64,000 nucleotides of DNA from CAXXXW01 sp963665555 (GTDB taxonomy: Bacteria > Pseudomonadota > Alphaproteobacteria > Thalassobaculales > Thalassobaculaceae). The notes under the pieces are model-generated. The model worked only from the letters and a program-made list of their open reading frames with translations, made no database searches and was not told where the DNA came from. How positions within the stretch are numbered: position 1 is the first letter of the stretch; every line of letters starts with the position of its first letter. A program made the translations under genes and the position numbers. Below are positions 15,856 through 25,101 of this stretch, one piece after another. Location: contig CAXXXW010000001.1 in NCBI GenBank assembly GCA_963665555.2, positions 3,086-67,085 on the forward strand, given 5' to 3'.

Positions 15856-17604
15856 CTATTTCACGCCCATGCGCCACATGATCAGCTTCTGCTGGGCGAT
15901 CGAGAGCAGGTTGTTCCAGGTCCAGTAGATCACCAGCCCGGCCGGGAAGGTGCCGAGCAGGAAGGTGAAGAACAGGGGCAGGAAGGCGAAAATCTTGGCC
16001 TGCACCGGGTCGGTCGGCTGCGGGTTGAGGCGCTGCTGCAGCCACATGGTCAGGCCCATGAACACCGGCCAGGCGCCGATCATGAGGAAGTAGGGCGGCT
16101 CCCACGGGACCAGGCCGAAGGCGTTGAACAGCGAGGTCGGGTCGGCCACCGACAGGTCCTCGATCCAGCCGTAGAACGGCGCGTGCCGCATCTCGATGTT
16201 GACGAACAGCACCTTGTAGAGCGCGAAGAACACCGGGATCTGGACCAGGATCGGCAGGCAGCCCGAAGCCGGGTTGACCTTCTCCTGCCGGTAGATCGCC
16301 ATCATCTCCTGGTTGAGGCGCGCCCTGTCGTCGCCGTATTGCTCGCGCAGCGCCTGCAGCTTGGGCGTCAGCTCGCGCATCTTCGCCATCGAGCGGTAGG
16401 ACTTGTTGGCGAGCGGGTAGAACACCGCCTTGACGATAACGGTGAACGCGAGGATCGCCAGGCCGAAATTGCCGAGGAACCCGTACATCCAGGAAATCAC
16501 GTAGAAGAACGGCTTGGTGAGGAAATAGAACCAGCCGAAATCGACCGCCAGGTCGAAATTGGCGATGCCCAGCCCCTCGCTGTAGGCGTCCAGCAGCTTG
16601 ACCTCCTTGGCGCCGGCGAACAGGCGGTTGACCGCCTCGATCGAGCCGCCGGGCGCGATCCGCGTCTCGCCGCCCAGGTAGTCCACCTGGTAGCGGTCGT
16701 CGTTGTCGCGGATGGAGTGGACGAAGCGGTAGGTCTGGCGCGCGTCCTGGTCCGGGACCAGCGCCGCCAGCCAGTATTTGTCGGTGATGCCGATCCAGCC
16801 GCCGGTGGACAACTCCTCCATCCGGGGATCGTCCTGCATGTCGTCGTAGTCGATCTCCTTCAGCGTGCCGTCGAACACGCCGAGCGGCCCCTCGTGCAGG
16901 ATGTAGAAGCCGAGCGTGTCCGGCGTGCCGCCGCGCGCCACCAGCCCGTAAGGGAACAGCCCCACCTCCGCGGCGCCCGAATTGCGCACCCGCTGCGTCA
17001 CGGCGACCATGTAGCCGTCGTCGATCGCGTAGGTCCGCTCGAAGGCGAGGCCCTCCCCGTTCTCCCAGACCAGCGTGACCGGGGTTTCGGGCGTGAGCGT
17101 CGAGCGGTCGGCCGTCCAGAGCGTCTCCGGCGTCGGCGGCGCGGTCCCGGCGGCGGCGCCGACCCAGCCGAACTCGGCGTAATACGGCTTCGGCGCGCCG
17201 GCCGGGCTGAACAGGCGGATCAGTTCGGAGTCGGCGTCCGTCGTCTCATGGTAGTTCGTCAGCACGAGGTCGTCGATCCGCCCGCCGCGCAGCGAGATCG
17301 AGCCGCGCAGGGTCGGCGTGTCGATGGCGATCCGGGGCGACGCCCGCAACGCCTCGCCGCGCCGCTCGGCGGCGATCGCGGCCGAGGGGGCGCCGGGCGC
17401 GGAGACGCCTTCCGACGGGGCCGGGGCGGCGGGCGCGTCGCCGGGGCGGGGCGTGGCCGGGTCGACCGCCGCCTGCTGGGCCTCGCGCTCGGCCTGCAAC
17501 TCCCGCTCCCGCTCCATCCTGGGGAACTCGTACAGGAACTGGAAGCCGAGCAGGATCGCCAGCGACAGCGCGATGGCGACCAGCATGTTCCTCTGGTCGC
17601 TCAT
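15856..17604 (-). CDS. yidC: membrane protein insertase YidC
   Basis: YidC inserts and folds inner-membrane proteins, alone or with SecYEG. The 582-residue protein has an N-terminal membrane anchor (AIALSLAILLGFQFLY), a proline/alanine-rich linker, the large periplasmic beta domain with GGRIDDLVL and IGITDKYW, and the C-terminal five-helix core with LANKSYRSMAKM and NPASGCLPILVQIPVFFALY. This is the Gram-negative type. Its start codon overlaps the yidD stop by 4 bp, and engB follows closely. Confidence 0.97.
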   Translation of the reverse strand: MSDQRNMLVAIALSLAILLGFQFLYEFPRMERERELQAEREAQQAAVDPATPRPGDAPAAPAPSEGVSAPGAPSAAIAAERRGEALRASPRIAIDTPTLRGSISLRGGRIDDLVLTNYHETTDADSELIRLFSPAGAPKPYYAEFGWVGAAAGTAPPTPETLWTADRSTLTPETPVTLVWENGEGLAFERTYAIDDGYMVAVTQRVRNSGAAEVGLFPYGLVARGGTPDTLGFYILHEGPLGVFDGTLKEIDYDDMQDDPRMEELSTGGWIGITDKYWLAALVPDQDARQTYRFVHSIRDNDDRYQVDYLGGETRIAPGGSIEAVNRLFAGAKEVKLLDAYSEGLGIANFDLAVDFGWFYFLTKPFFYVISWMYGFLGNFGLAILAFTVIVKAVFYPLANKSYRSMAKMRELTPKLQALREQYGDDRARLNQEMMAIYRQEKVNPASGCLPILVQIPVFFALYKVLFVNIEMRHAPFYGWIEDLSVADPTSLFNAFGLVPWEPPYFLMIGAWPVFMGLTMWLQQRLNPQPTDPVQAKIFAFLPLFFTFLLGTFPAGLVIYWTWNNLLSIAQQKLIMWRMGVK

Positions 17605-17885
17605 GCGCCGGACCTTCCGAGGCCGCCCGCGCCGCCGTCCCGGCGCGGCGGCGGAACGGGATCGTGGCCGGCCCCGCCCCAGGGATGGCAGCGCGCCAGC
17701 CGGCGGAGCGCGAGCCAGGCGCCGGCGGCCGGGCCGTGCGCGTCGATCGCCTCCAGGGCGTATTCCGAACAGGTCGGCCGGTAGCGGCAGGCGTGCCCCA
17801 GGAACGCCGAGAATGTGAGCCGGTAGGCGTGGATCGGCGCCTTCAGCAGCCAGGCCAGCGCCGCCTCGGCGCGCCGGCGCGTCAT
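17601..17885 (-). CDS. yidD: membrane protein insertion efficiency factor YidD
   Basis: A 94-residue member of the YidD family, which helps YidC-dependent insertion. The hallmark CRYRPTCSEYALEAI and the CHPWGGAGHDPVP end are both present. It overlaps rnpA upstream by 4 bp (ATGA) and yidC downstream by 4 bp, so rnpA, yidD and yidC are translationally coupled. The C-terminal tail after DPVPP is low-complexity and GC-driven. Confidence 0.95.
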   Translation of the reverse strand: MTRRRAEAALAWLLKAPIHAYRLTFSAFLGHACRYRPTCSEYALEAIDAHGPAAGAWLALRRLARCHPWGGAGHDPVPPPRRDGGAGGLGRSGA

Positions 17886-18265
17886 CGCGCGGCCTCCCGG
17901 ACGCGCGCGGTCCGCTCGATACAGGCGCGCAGGTCCGCCAGCAAGTCGTCGTAGGGGCGCCCGGCGGTGCCGGCGCGCGCGATCAGCACATAGTCCATCC
18001 GTTCCCCGGCCCGTTCGGCCAGCACATCGCGCGCGGCGGCCTTGAGGCGCCGCCGCGCCCGGTTCCGCGCGACGGCGTTGCCGACCTTCTTGCTCGCGGT
18101 GAAGCCGACGCGCGGCGCGGCGGCGCCGTCCTCCGTCCCGGCCGGCGTCGGCGCGGCCTGCAGGACCAGGCCGGGCATCGCCGCCTTGCGGGCGCGCCGC
18201 GTCATCCGGACGAAGTCCGGCCGTCCGGTCAGGCGTCCGAGGCGCGCGCTGGCGTTGCTTCGCAT
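17882..18265 (-). CDS. rnpA: ribonuclease P protein component
   Basis: RnpA is the protein subunit of RNase P, which matures the 5' ends of tRNAs. The 127-residue protein carries RLTGRPDFVRM at the N-terminus and the conserved basic helix ASKKVGNAVARNRARRRLK. The ATG at 18265 fits the family start; the upstream extension of the open frame crosses rpmH and is rejected. A middle insert (PTPAGTEDGAAAP) is a common alphaproteobacterial variation. It lies 62 bp after rpmH on the same strand. Confidence 0.95.
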   Translation of the reverse strand: MRSNASARLGRLTGRPDFVRMTRRARKAAMPGLVLQAAPTPAGTEDGAAAPRVGFTASKKVGNAVARNRARRRLKAAARDVLAERAGERMDYVLIARAGTAGRPYDDLLADLRACIERTARVREAAR

Positions 18266-18327
18266 GGATACCCCGTCGCGCGATGGCCGGGCGGGACGGG
18301 CGCCCCGCCCCGCTTGCCGCGCCCGGT

Positions 18328-18462
18328 TCAGGCCGACAGCTTGGCCCGTCCCTTCGCGCGGCGCGCCTTCAGCACGCGGCGGCCGCCGACGGTGGCCATG
18401 CGGGCGCGGAAGCCGTGCCGGCGCTTGCGCACCAGGACGCTCGGTTGATAAGTCCGTTTCAC
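18328..18462 (-). CDS. rpmH: 50S ribosomal protein L34
   Basis: This 44-residue gene begins with GTG (read as Met) and encodes MKRTYQPS...RKRRHGFRARM, then GGRRVLKARRAKGRAKLSA, a full-length L34. The GTG start and short length make it easy to miss. It is the first gene of the rpmH-rnpA-yidD-yidC-engB block. A good sigma-70-like promoter lies about 50-80 bp upstream (18513-18541). The stop is TGA at 18330-18328. Confidence 0.96.
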   Translation of the reverse strand: MKRTYQPSVLVRKRRHGFRARMATVGGRRVLKARRAKGRAKLSA

Positions 18463-18512
18463 GGTGACGACCCCGTATGCAGGATTTCCGCCCGCCCCGC
18501 GGGCGCGCGCGG

Positions 18513-18541
18513 TATATATCGGGCCGGCGCCGGCAAGTCAA
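18513..18541 (-). promoter_or_regulatory. putative sigma-70 promoter of the rpmH-rnpA-yidDC operon
   Basis: On the minus strand the -35 element reads TTGACT (18541-18536) and the -10 element TATATA (18518-18513), separated by 17 bases. This AT-rich island stands out in a GC-rich gap. Transcription would begin near 18506, leaving a leader of about 44 bases before the rpmH GTG start. No terminator-like structure is seen between it and rpmH. Confidence 0.65.
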
Positions 18542-18594
18542 CGCCGCGCGCCCGGGTCCGGGGCCGTCCCCCGGAACGGAAAACGGGGGCGGCG

Positions 18595-20022
18595 ATGGAG
18601 CGCGCGAATGTCGATATCTGCGTGATCGGCGGCGGCTCCGGCGGGTTGAGCGTCGCCGCGGGCGCGGCCCAGATGGGCGCGACCGTCGCCCTGTTCGAGG
18701 CCGCCGAGATGGGCGGGGACTGCCTCAACCACGGCTGCGTGCCCTCGAAGGCGCTGCTCGCCGCCGGCAAGGCGCGGGCGCGCCAGCGCGCCGACGCGCG
18801 GTTCGGCGTCCTCTCCGAGCCGGGGAGCGTCGATTTCGAGGCCGTGAAGGCGCATGTGCGGGGCGTCATCGCGGCGATCGCGCCGAACGACTCGGTCGAG
18901 CGGTTCGAGGGGCTGGGCGTCCGGGTGGTGCCGGCGCGGGCGCGTTTCGCCGGGCCGCGCGAGGTCGAGGGCGGCGGCGTGCGCGTGCGGGCGCGCCGGA
19001 TCGTGATCGCCACCGGCTCGCGGCCGATGGTCCCGCCGGTGCCGGGGCTGGCGGACGGGCCGTACCTCACCAACGAGACCGTCTTCGATGTCGAGGCGCT
19101 GCCGGAACACCTGGTCGTGATCGGCGGCGGGCCGATCGGGATCGAAATGGCCACGGCCTTCCGCGACCTCGGCTCGCGGGTCACGGTGGTGGAGATGGCG
19201 GGCATCCTGCCGCGCGACGACCCCGAACTCGTCGGCCTGCTGCGCGAGCGCCTCGCGGGGAAGGGGATCGCGTTGCTGGAGCACATCCGCGCCCGCTTCG
19301 TCTCCTGGCCGGAAGGGGGCGGGGTCTCGGTCGCCGCGACAGCCGCGGACGGGACGGAGCGCGAGGTTTCCGGCAGCCACCTGCTGGTCGCGGCCGGCCG
19401 GACGCCGGCGCTGGACGATCTCGGCCTCGACGCCGCCGGGATCGAGGCCGGGCGCGGCGGGGTCGTCGTGGACCGCGCGCTCAGGACGGCCAACCGCCGG
19501 GTCTACGCCATCGGCGACGCGGCGGGGCCGTACCTCTTCACCCACATGGCCGGCTACCACGCCGGACTCGTGCTCAGGAGCGCGCTGTTCCGCCTGCCGG
19601 CGCGGGTGGACGCGCGCGCCGTGCCGTGGGTCACCTATTGCGACCCGGAACTCGCCCAGGTCGGCCTGACGGAGGCGGAGGCGCGCGCCGGGCGGGACGA
19701 CATCCGCGTCTCGCGCTGGCCGCTGGCGGAGAACGACCGCGCCCAGGCGGAGCGCGAGACCGGCGGTCTGGTCAAGGTCGCGACGACGCGGCGGGGCCGC
19801 GTCCTCGGCGCCTCGATCCTCGCGCCCCACGCCGGGGAACTGGCGCAGATCTGGTGCCTGGCGATCCAGAAGCGGCTCGGCATCGGCGCGGTGGCCTCCG
19901 CGATCCTGCCCTACCCGACGCTGGGCGAGGCGAACAAGCGCGCCGCCGGGAGTTTCTACACCGAAGCGCTGTTCGGCGCGCGGACGCAAAGGCTGGTCCG
20001 CTTCCTCGGGCGTTTCGGCTAG
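18595..20022 (+). CDS. FAD-dependent pyridine nucleotide-disulfide oxidoreductase (MerA/Lpd-like)
   Basis: A 475-residue class I disulfide reductase. FAD site VIGGGSGGLS is at about 10-20, the redox-active pair C43-x4-C48 lies in GGDCLNHGCVPSK, the NAD(P) site is VVIGGGPIGIEMA, and the second FAD motif YAIGDAAG follows. The C-terminal interface domain ends PYPTLGEANKRAAG rather than with the His-Glu dyad of dihydrolipoamide dehydrogenase, and lacks the C-terminal cysteine pair of mercuric reductase. It therefore belongs to the uncharacterised reductases often annotated as mercuric reductase-like. It is divergent from rpmH and followed 34 bp later by a VOC gene. Confidence 0.88.
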   Translation: MERANVDICVIGGGSGGLSVAAGAAQMGATVALFEAAEMGGDCLNHGCVPSKALLAAGKARARQRADARFGVLSEPGSVDFEAVKAHVRGVIAAIAPNDSVERFEGLGVRVVPARARFAGPREVEGGGVRVRARRIVIATGSRPMVPPVPGLADGPYLTNETVFDVEALPEHLVVIGGGPIGIEMATAFRDLGSRVTVVEMAGILPRDDPELVGLLRERLAGKGIALLEHIRARFVSWPEGGGVSVAATAADGTEREVSGSHLLVAAGRTPALDDLGLDAAGIEAGRGGVVVDRALRTANRRVYAIGDAAGPYLFTHMAGYHAGLVLRSALFRLPARVDARAVPWVTYCDPELAQVGLTEAEARAGRDDIRVSRWPLAENDRAQAERETGGLVKVATTRRGRVLGASILAPHAGELAQIWCLAIQKRLGIGAVASAILPYPTLGEANKRAAGSFYTEALFGARTQRLVRFLGRFG

Positions 20023-20056
20023 ACTTCGGGCGGAAACGCGCAAGGGGAGGGATGCG

Positions 20057-20467
20057 ATGGCCGGACCGGGATTCGCCCTCCGGGGCCTCGACCATGTGGT
20101 GCTGCGGGTGCGCGACCCGGATCGAGTCATGGCGTTCTATTGCGGCGTGCTGGGCTGCGAACTCGCGCGCCACAACGAGCCGCTGGGCCTGTACCACCTC
20201 CGCGCGGGCGCCTCGATGATCGACCTGGTGGCGCTGGACGGGAAGCTGGGCGCCGCCGGCGGGGCCGGGCCGGGCGCGGAGGGGCGGAACGTCGACCACA
20301 TCGCCATCAAGGTCTCGCCCTTCGACGCCGAGGCGATCCGCGCGCGCCTGGCCGCGCACGGCCATGAGGCGGGCGAGGCGGTGCTCCGCTACGGCGCGGA
20401 GGGCGAGGGCCCGTCGATCTACACGACGGACCCGGAAGGCAACGGCGTCGAGCTGAAGGGCGTGTAA
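20057..20467 (+). CDS. VOC-family (glyoxalase/bleomycin resistance-like) protein
   Basis: A 136-residue vicinal oxygen chelate fold protein with two beta-alpha-beta-beta-beta modules. Candidate metal ligands are H13 (LDHVVLRV), the second-module histidine in VDHIAIKV and the glutamate in NGVELKG near the C-terminus. Members include glyoxalase I, ring-cleavage dioxygenases and resistance proteins, and the role here is open. The start at 20057 follows GGGAGGG by 6 bases. It is probably co-transcribed with the upstream disulfide reductase. Confidence 0.87.
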   Translation: MAGPGFALRGLDHVVLRVRDPDRVMAFYCGVLGCELARHNEPLGLYHLRAGASMIDLVALDGKLGAAGGAGPGAEGRNVDHIAIKVSPFDAEAIRARLAAHGHEAGEAVLRYGAEGEGPSIYTTDPEGNGVELKGV

Positions 20468-20502
20468 GGACGGGGGGAGGGGCGCGCGGCCCGTTCGCCG
20501 CC

Positions 20503-21276
20503 CTACCGCCACCCGATCCGGCCGACGCCGGGCAGTTTCAGGGCCGGCGGGGCGAGGTCGAGGCCGACGACGAGGCCGAGCAGGTTGACCTCGATCCCCT
20601 CGTCCAGCGCCAGCATCGCCCCGGCGAGGCCGCCGAGCGAGACCTGGAAGCCGGTCCCGCTCGGCGCCCGCGCGAAAACCCGGCCCTCGGGAAGGTAGTC
20701 CTTGCCCACCGCCGTCGGCGGCAGGTCGGCCCGCAACTCCGGGACCGCGCGCAGGACGAAGGCGGTGAAGGTGTTGCTGTTCGGGCCGGGCCAGGCGGCG
20801 TAGCGGTCGCGGTGGGGATAGCGCGCCGCCGCCCGCTCGATCCCGCCGATCGCCGCCTCGGCGGCCGGGCCGCGCAGTTCGGCCAGCAGCGCCGGCCGGG
20901 CGCCGAACCAGTGGCCGTCCGGGATGCCGGGGCCGGAGCGCACCGCCTCGCGCCCGTAACGCACGCCCCAGCCGATCACCTCGTGGCGGTCGTAGCCGGC
21001 GGCCCCGCGCCGCTTGGACGCGATCCAGCTATGCACGCCGAAGGCGCGCCGCCAGCCCCAGGCGCGGGCGGCGTAGACCTGGACGACCGCCTCGCGCGTC
21101 GCCGCCGGGTCGGGCGCCTGACCGCTCGAATCGCGCCTCGCCGCGCTCCAGTGGGCGGAATCCTTCATGGCGAAGAAGGCGAAGCCCAGCGCGGGCGGGA
21201 GCACATAGAGCGCCAGAACGGCCGCGAGGCCCCACCAGACCATGCCGAACCGCCGCCTCGGCCGCGCCTCGGCCAT
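20503..21276 (-). CDS. DUF3750-domain protein
   Basis: A 257-residue protein with one N-terminal membrane helix (MVWWGLAAVLALYVLPPALGF is the core, residues about 12-32) followed by a soluble domain. AARAWGWRRAFGVHSWIASK, YDRHEVIGWG, NSNTFTAFVLR and GLEFN-like NLLGLVVG segments match what I recall of DUF3750, a conserved bacterial domain of unknown function. H67 and the N-S-N-T motif may form a cysteine-free hydrolase-like site, but this is speculation. The ATG at 21276 is used; the open frame upstream runs through the opposite genes and is an artefact of GC content. Confidence 0.75.
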   Translation of the reverse strand: MAEARPRRRFGMVWWGLAAVLALYVLPPALGFAFFAMKDSAHWSAARRDSSGQAPDPAATREAVVQVYAARAWGWRRAFGVHSWIASKRRGAAGYDRHEVIGWGVRYGREAVRSGPGIPDGHWFGARPALLAELRGPAAEAAIGGIERAAARYPHRDRYAAWPGPNSNTFTAFVLRAVPELRADLPPTAVGKDYLPEGRVFARAPSGTGFQVSLGGLAGAMLALDEGIEVNLLGLVVGLDLAPPALKLPGVGRIGWR

Positions 21277-21326
21277 TCGCGCCCGCCGCCCGTCCGCGAC
21301 GACGGCCCCGACGGCCGGGCCCGCCC

Positions 21327-24300
21327 CTATTCGGCGGCGAGCCGGGCCGCCGCCGGGTCGCGGAAGGCGGCCAGCGCCTGGGCCTCGCGGGACCTGGCCC
21401 CGGCGATGTGGCGCTCCTTCACATGCCCGAAGCCGCGGATATATTCCGGCACGCGCGCCAGTTCGACCGCCGCGCCGTGGTTCTCGCGGTCGAGGCCGGC
21501 GGCGACCTCCCGCATCCGGGCGAAATACTCCTCGACCAGGCGGCGCTCGGTCCGGCGCTCGGCGGTGCGGCCGAAAATGTCGAACGGCGTGCCGCGCAGC
21601 CCCTTCAGGGAGGCCAGCAGGCGGAACGCCGCCATCGTCCAGGCGCCGTAGGTCCGCTTGCGCAAATGGCCGGTTTCGGGGTCGCGGCGGGAGAACAGGG
21701 GCGGGGCGAGGTTGAACTCGATCCGGTAGTCGCCCTCGAACTGTTCCTCCAGCCGGCGGCGGAACCCGCCGTCGGAGAACAGCCGCGCCACCTCGTACTC
21801 GTCCTTGTAGGCCATCAGCTTGAAGGCGTAGCGGGCGACCGCGTCCGCCAGCCCGTCGAGGCCGGGCGTCCGGTTCGCCTCCGCCGCCTCGACCTCGCGG
21901 ACCAGGCCGAGATAGCGCTCGGCATAGGCCCGGTCCTGGTAGGCGGTCAGGTAGGCGACGCGCTTTTCGATCGCCTCCTCCAGCGTGCGGGAGATTTCGC
22001 GCCGCGGCGGTTCGGCCGCCGGCGGGGCGGCGCGCTTCTCCACGGCGTCGAGGTCGTGGGCGGCGCGGCGGCCCCACAGCAGGGCCTGCTTGTTGAAGTC
22101 CACCGCCACCGCGTTCAGTTCGACCGCCCGCTCGACGGCCTCCAGCGACAGCGGCACATGCCCCTTCTGGATCGCGTAGCCGAGCATGAACAGGTTGCTG
22201 GCGATGCTGTCGCCGAGCAGTTGCGTGGCGATCCGGCTGGCGTCCACGAAATGGGTCGAGTTGCCGCCCGCCGCCGCGCGGATGGCGTCGCGGAAGATGT
22301 CGCCGGGGAAGGCGAGGTCCGGGTCGCGGGTGAACGCGCCGATCATGGTCTCGCGCGTGTTGACGATGGCCGTGGTCTCGGCGCGCGAGACGCGGGACAG
22401 GCCCTGCTCGCCGGCCGCCGTCGCCATGTCGCAGGCCAGCAGCAGGCGCGCGCCGCCGGCGGCGATCCGCACCGCGTGCAGGTCCTCCTGGCGCTCCGCG
22501 ACGCGGATATGGCTGATCACCGCGCCGCCCTTCTGGGCGAGGCCGGTCATGTCGAGCACGGTGACGCCCTTGCCCTCGAGATGCGCCGCCATGCCGATCA
22601 GCGCGCCGATCGTCACCACGCCGGTGCCGCCGATGCCGGTGACCAGGATGTCGTAGGGCCGGTCGAGCGCGGGGCGGTCCGGCGCCGGCAGGGCCTCGAA
22701 CAGGTCCGGGCCGGCGCCGCCCGCCCGCGTCTTGCGCGGTGTCCCGCCGATCACGTTGACGAAGCTGGGGCAGAAGCCCTTGGCGCAGGAATAGTCCTTG
22801 TTGCAGGCCGACTGGTCGATGGCGCGCTTGCGGCCGTACTCCGTCTCGACCGGGGCCACGGACACGCAGTTCGACGCCACGCCGCAATCGCCGCAGCCCT
22901 CGCACACGGCCTCGTTGATGAAAATTCGCTTCGGCGGGTCGACCATGGTCCCGCGCTTGCGCCGGCGGCGTTTCTCGGCGGCGCAGGTCTGGTCGTAGAT
23001 CAGCGCGGTCAGCCCCTCGACCTCGCGCAGTTCGCGCTGCACCTCGTCGAGTTCGTCGCGGTGGTGGACCCGCGCGCCCTTCGGCCATTCGGTCCCGATC
23101 GGGTACTTGTCCGGCTGGTCGGTGACGATCCGCACCTCCCGCGCCCCCTCGGCGGCGACCTGGGCGGCGATTTCGGGCACGGTGAAGCCGCCGTCGGCGG
23201 GCTGGCCGCCGGTCATCGCCACGGCGTCGTTGAAGAGGATCTTGTAGGTGATGTTCACGCCCGCCGCCGCCGCCGCGCGGATCGCCAGCAGGCCGGAATG
23301 GGTGTAGGTGCCGTCGCCGAGATTGGCGAAAACATGCTTCGTCGTGCTGAACGGGGCCTGGCCGATCCACGGCGCGCCCTCGCCGCCCATATGCGTGTAG
23401 GTCTCGGTGTTGCGGTCCATCCACACCGACATGAAGTGGCAGCCGATGCCGGCGGTCGCCCGGCTGCCCTCGGGCACGCGGGTGGAGGTGTTGTGCGGGC
23501 AGCCGGAGCAGAAATAGGGCGTGCGCGCGAAATCCGTCCCGGCCGGCCGGAACGCCGCCTCGGCCGCGTCGAGGGCGCGCAGCCGCTCGCGGATTTTCGG
23601 GCTGTCGTGGAAGCGCGCGATCCGGGCGGCGAGGACGCGGGCGATCGCCGCCGGGGTCAGCTCCCCGGTCGAGGATTGCAGCGGCGCGCCCGCCTCGTCG
23701 AACTTGCCGACCACGCGCGGCCGGCCCTCGGCCGGGGCGTTGTAGAGCTGTTCCTTCAACTGCCCCTCGACCAGGCCGCGCTTCTCCTCGACGACGAGGA
23801 TTTCCTCCAGGCCCCGGGCGAAATCGCGCGCGCCCCCGGGCTCCAGCGGCCACGGCATCCCCACCTTGTAGAGCCTGAGCCCGATGGCGGCCGCCTCCGC
23901 CTCGCCGATGCCGAGGTCGTCGAGCGCCTGGCGCGTGTCGAGGTAGGACTTGCCGGTCGTCGCGACGCCGAGCCGCGCGCGCGGCCCGTCGATGACGATC
24001 CGGTCGAGGCCGTTGGCGCGGGCGAAGGCGCGGGCGGCGGGGAGCTTGTGCAGGCGCAGCCGGCGCTCCTGCTCCATCCAGTCGTCCGGCCAGCGGATGT
24101 GCAAGCCGCCGGGGGGCATGTCGAACGCCGGCGCGGCGATGTCCAGCCGGCCGGGATCGACCGAGATCGAGGCCGAACTGTCCATGTTCTCGGCCGTGGT
24201 CTTGAACGCCGTCCAGCAGCCGGCGAAGCGCGACATGGCGAAGCCGAGCAGGCCGTAATCGAGGATTTCCTGGACCCCCGCCGGGTTCAGCACCGGGATG

Positions 24301-24800
24301 CTGGCGTCCACGAAGGCGTATTCGCTCTGGTGCGGCACGGTGGAGGACTTGGCCGCGTGGTCGTCGCCGGCGACCAGCAGCACGCCGCCATTGGGCGACG
24401 GCCCGGCCATGTTGCCGTGCTTGAAGACGTCGCCGCAGCGGTCCACGCCCGGACCCTTGCCGTACCAGATCGCGAACACGCCGTCGTGCCTGGCGTCGGG
24501 GAACAGGCTGGCCTGCTGGCTGCCCCAGATCGCGGTCGCCGCCAGGTCCTCGTTGACGCCGGGCTGGAAGTGGATGCGGTTGCTCTTCAGGAACTTGCGG
24601 GCGCGCCAGAGTTGCTGGTCGTATCCGCCGACCGGCGAGCCGCGGTAGCCCGATATGAAACAGCCGGTGTCCAGGCCGGCGGCGGCGTCCCTCTGGCGCT
24701 GGACCATCGGCAGCCGCACCAGCGCCTGCACGCCGGTGAGGTAGACGCGCCCCGATTCGAGGGCGTACTTGTCGTCGAGCGTCACGGCGGCGAGCGTCAT
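21327..24800 (-). CDS. indolepyruvate ferredoxin oxidoreductase, fused alpha-beta type
   Basis: A 1157-residue 2-oxoacid:ferredoxin oxidoreductase that oxidatively decarboxylates aryl pyruvates such as indolepyruvate or phenylpyruvate to acyl-CoA. Order of parts: N-terminal pyrimidine-binding region (GYRGSPVGGYD near 51), CSGCPHNTS at 431-440, thiamine diphosphate site with GDG at 495-497, a cysteine-rich cluster region (C633, C636, C639, C645, then C666, C672, C677), and the gamma domain from about 708 (TGIGGTGVVTIG). The fused form is standard in alphaproteobacteria. The start at 24800 has GGGAG upstream; the extension to 25049 is not family-like. It is transcribed away from the autotransporter gene across about 300 bp. 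Confidence 0.93.
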   Translation of the reverse strand: MTLAAVTLDDKYALESGRVYLTGVQALVRLPMVQRQRDAAAGLDTGCFISGYRGSPVGGYDQQLWRARKFLKSNRIHFQPGVNEDLAATAIWGSQQASLFPDARHDGVFAIWYGKGPGVDRCGDVFKHGNMAGPSPNGGVLLVAGDDHAAKSSTVPHQSEYAFVDASIPVLNPAGVQEILDYGLLGFAMSRFAGCWTAFKTTAENMDSSASISVDPGRLDIAAPAFDMPPGGLHIRWPDDWMEQERRLRLHKLPAARAFARANGLDRIVIDGPRARLGVATTGKSYLDTRQALDDLGIGEAEAAAIGLRLYKVGMPWPLEPGGARDFARGLEEILVVEEKRGLVEGQLKEQLYNAPAEGRPRVVGKFDEAGAPLQSSTGELTPAAIARVLAARIARFHDSPKIRERLRALDAAEAAFRPAGTDFARTPYFCSGCPHNTSTRVPEGSRATAGIGCHFMSVWMDRNTETYTHMGGEGAPWIGQAPFSTTKHVFANLGDGTYTHSGLLAIRAAAAAGVNITYKILFNDAVAMTGGQPADGGFTVPEIAAQVAAEGAREVRIVTDQPDKYPIGTEWPKGARVHHRDELDEVQRELREVEGLTALIYDQTCAAEKRRRRKRGTMVDPPKRIFINEAVCEGCGDCGVASNCVSVAPVETEYGRKRAIDQSACNKDYSCAKGFCPSFVNVIGGTPRKTRAGGAGPDLFEALPAPDRPALDRPYDILVTGIGGTGVVTIGALIGMAAHLEGKGVTVLDMTGLAQKGGAVISHIRVAERQEDLHAVRIAAGGARLLLACDMATAAGEQGLSRVSRAETTAIVNTRETMIGAFTRDPDLAFPGDIFRDAIRAAAGGNSTHFVDASRIATQLLGDSIASNLFMLGYAIQKGHVPLSLEAVERAVELNAVAVDFNKQALLWGRRAAHDLDAVEKRAAPPAAEPPRREISRTLEEAIEKRVAYLTAYQDRAYAERYLGLVREVEAAEANRTPGLDGLADAVARYAFKLMAYKDEYEVARLFSDGGFRRRLEEQFEGDYRIEFNLAPPLFSRRDPETGHLRKRTYGAWTMAAFRLLASLKGLRGTPFDIFGRTAERRTERRLVEEYFARMREVAAGLDRENHGAAVELARVPEYIRGFGHVKERHIAGARSREAQALAAFRDPAAARLAAE

Positions 24801-25101
24801 CCCGATCTCCCGCCGCGCCTCCCGGAGCCGGGCGGGCGCGGACCTTTTCGCCCGCGGGCGGCGCGGGCCTTTCCCCCAACATAGGACGAAGCGCCCGGAA
24901 CGGCAACTCGGGCCGGCGGCCAGGGCGCGGAATGCCAGCGAACGGCCGGGCCGGCGGCGCGTCCGCGGCGCCGCTCGGCGCGCGCGCGAAAGTCTTCCCG
25001 CGCCTGTTGCGCGCCCGCACCCTCGCGTGCGAAACTTTCCGCGACACAATCGGGGCCGGGAACATCGTTCGCCCGACCCGCCGCGACCGGGGGATTTCGC
25101 G
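24801..25101 (+). other. divergent intergenic region, 301 bp
   Basis: This gap separates the start codons of the minus-strand indolepyruvate oxidoreductase and the plus-strand autotransporter gene, so both promoters should lie here. It is slightly less GC-rich at both ends, but I cannot point to a convincing -35/-10 pair, operator or riboswitch. Open frames that cross it on either strand look like GC-driven extensions of the flanking genes. Confidence 0.5.

Noticed and set aside
18595..20022. Naming the disulfide reductase a mercuric reductase.
   Set aside because: The C-terminal cysteine pair and N-terminal metal-binding domain of MerA are missing, and no mer genes are nearby.
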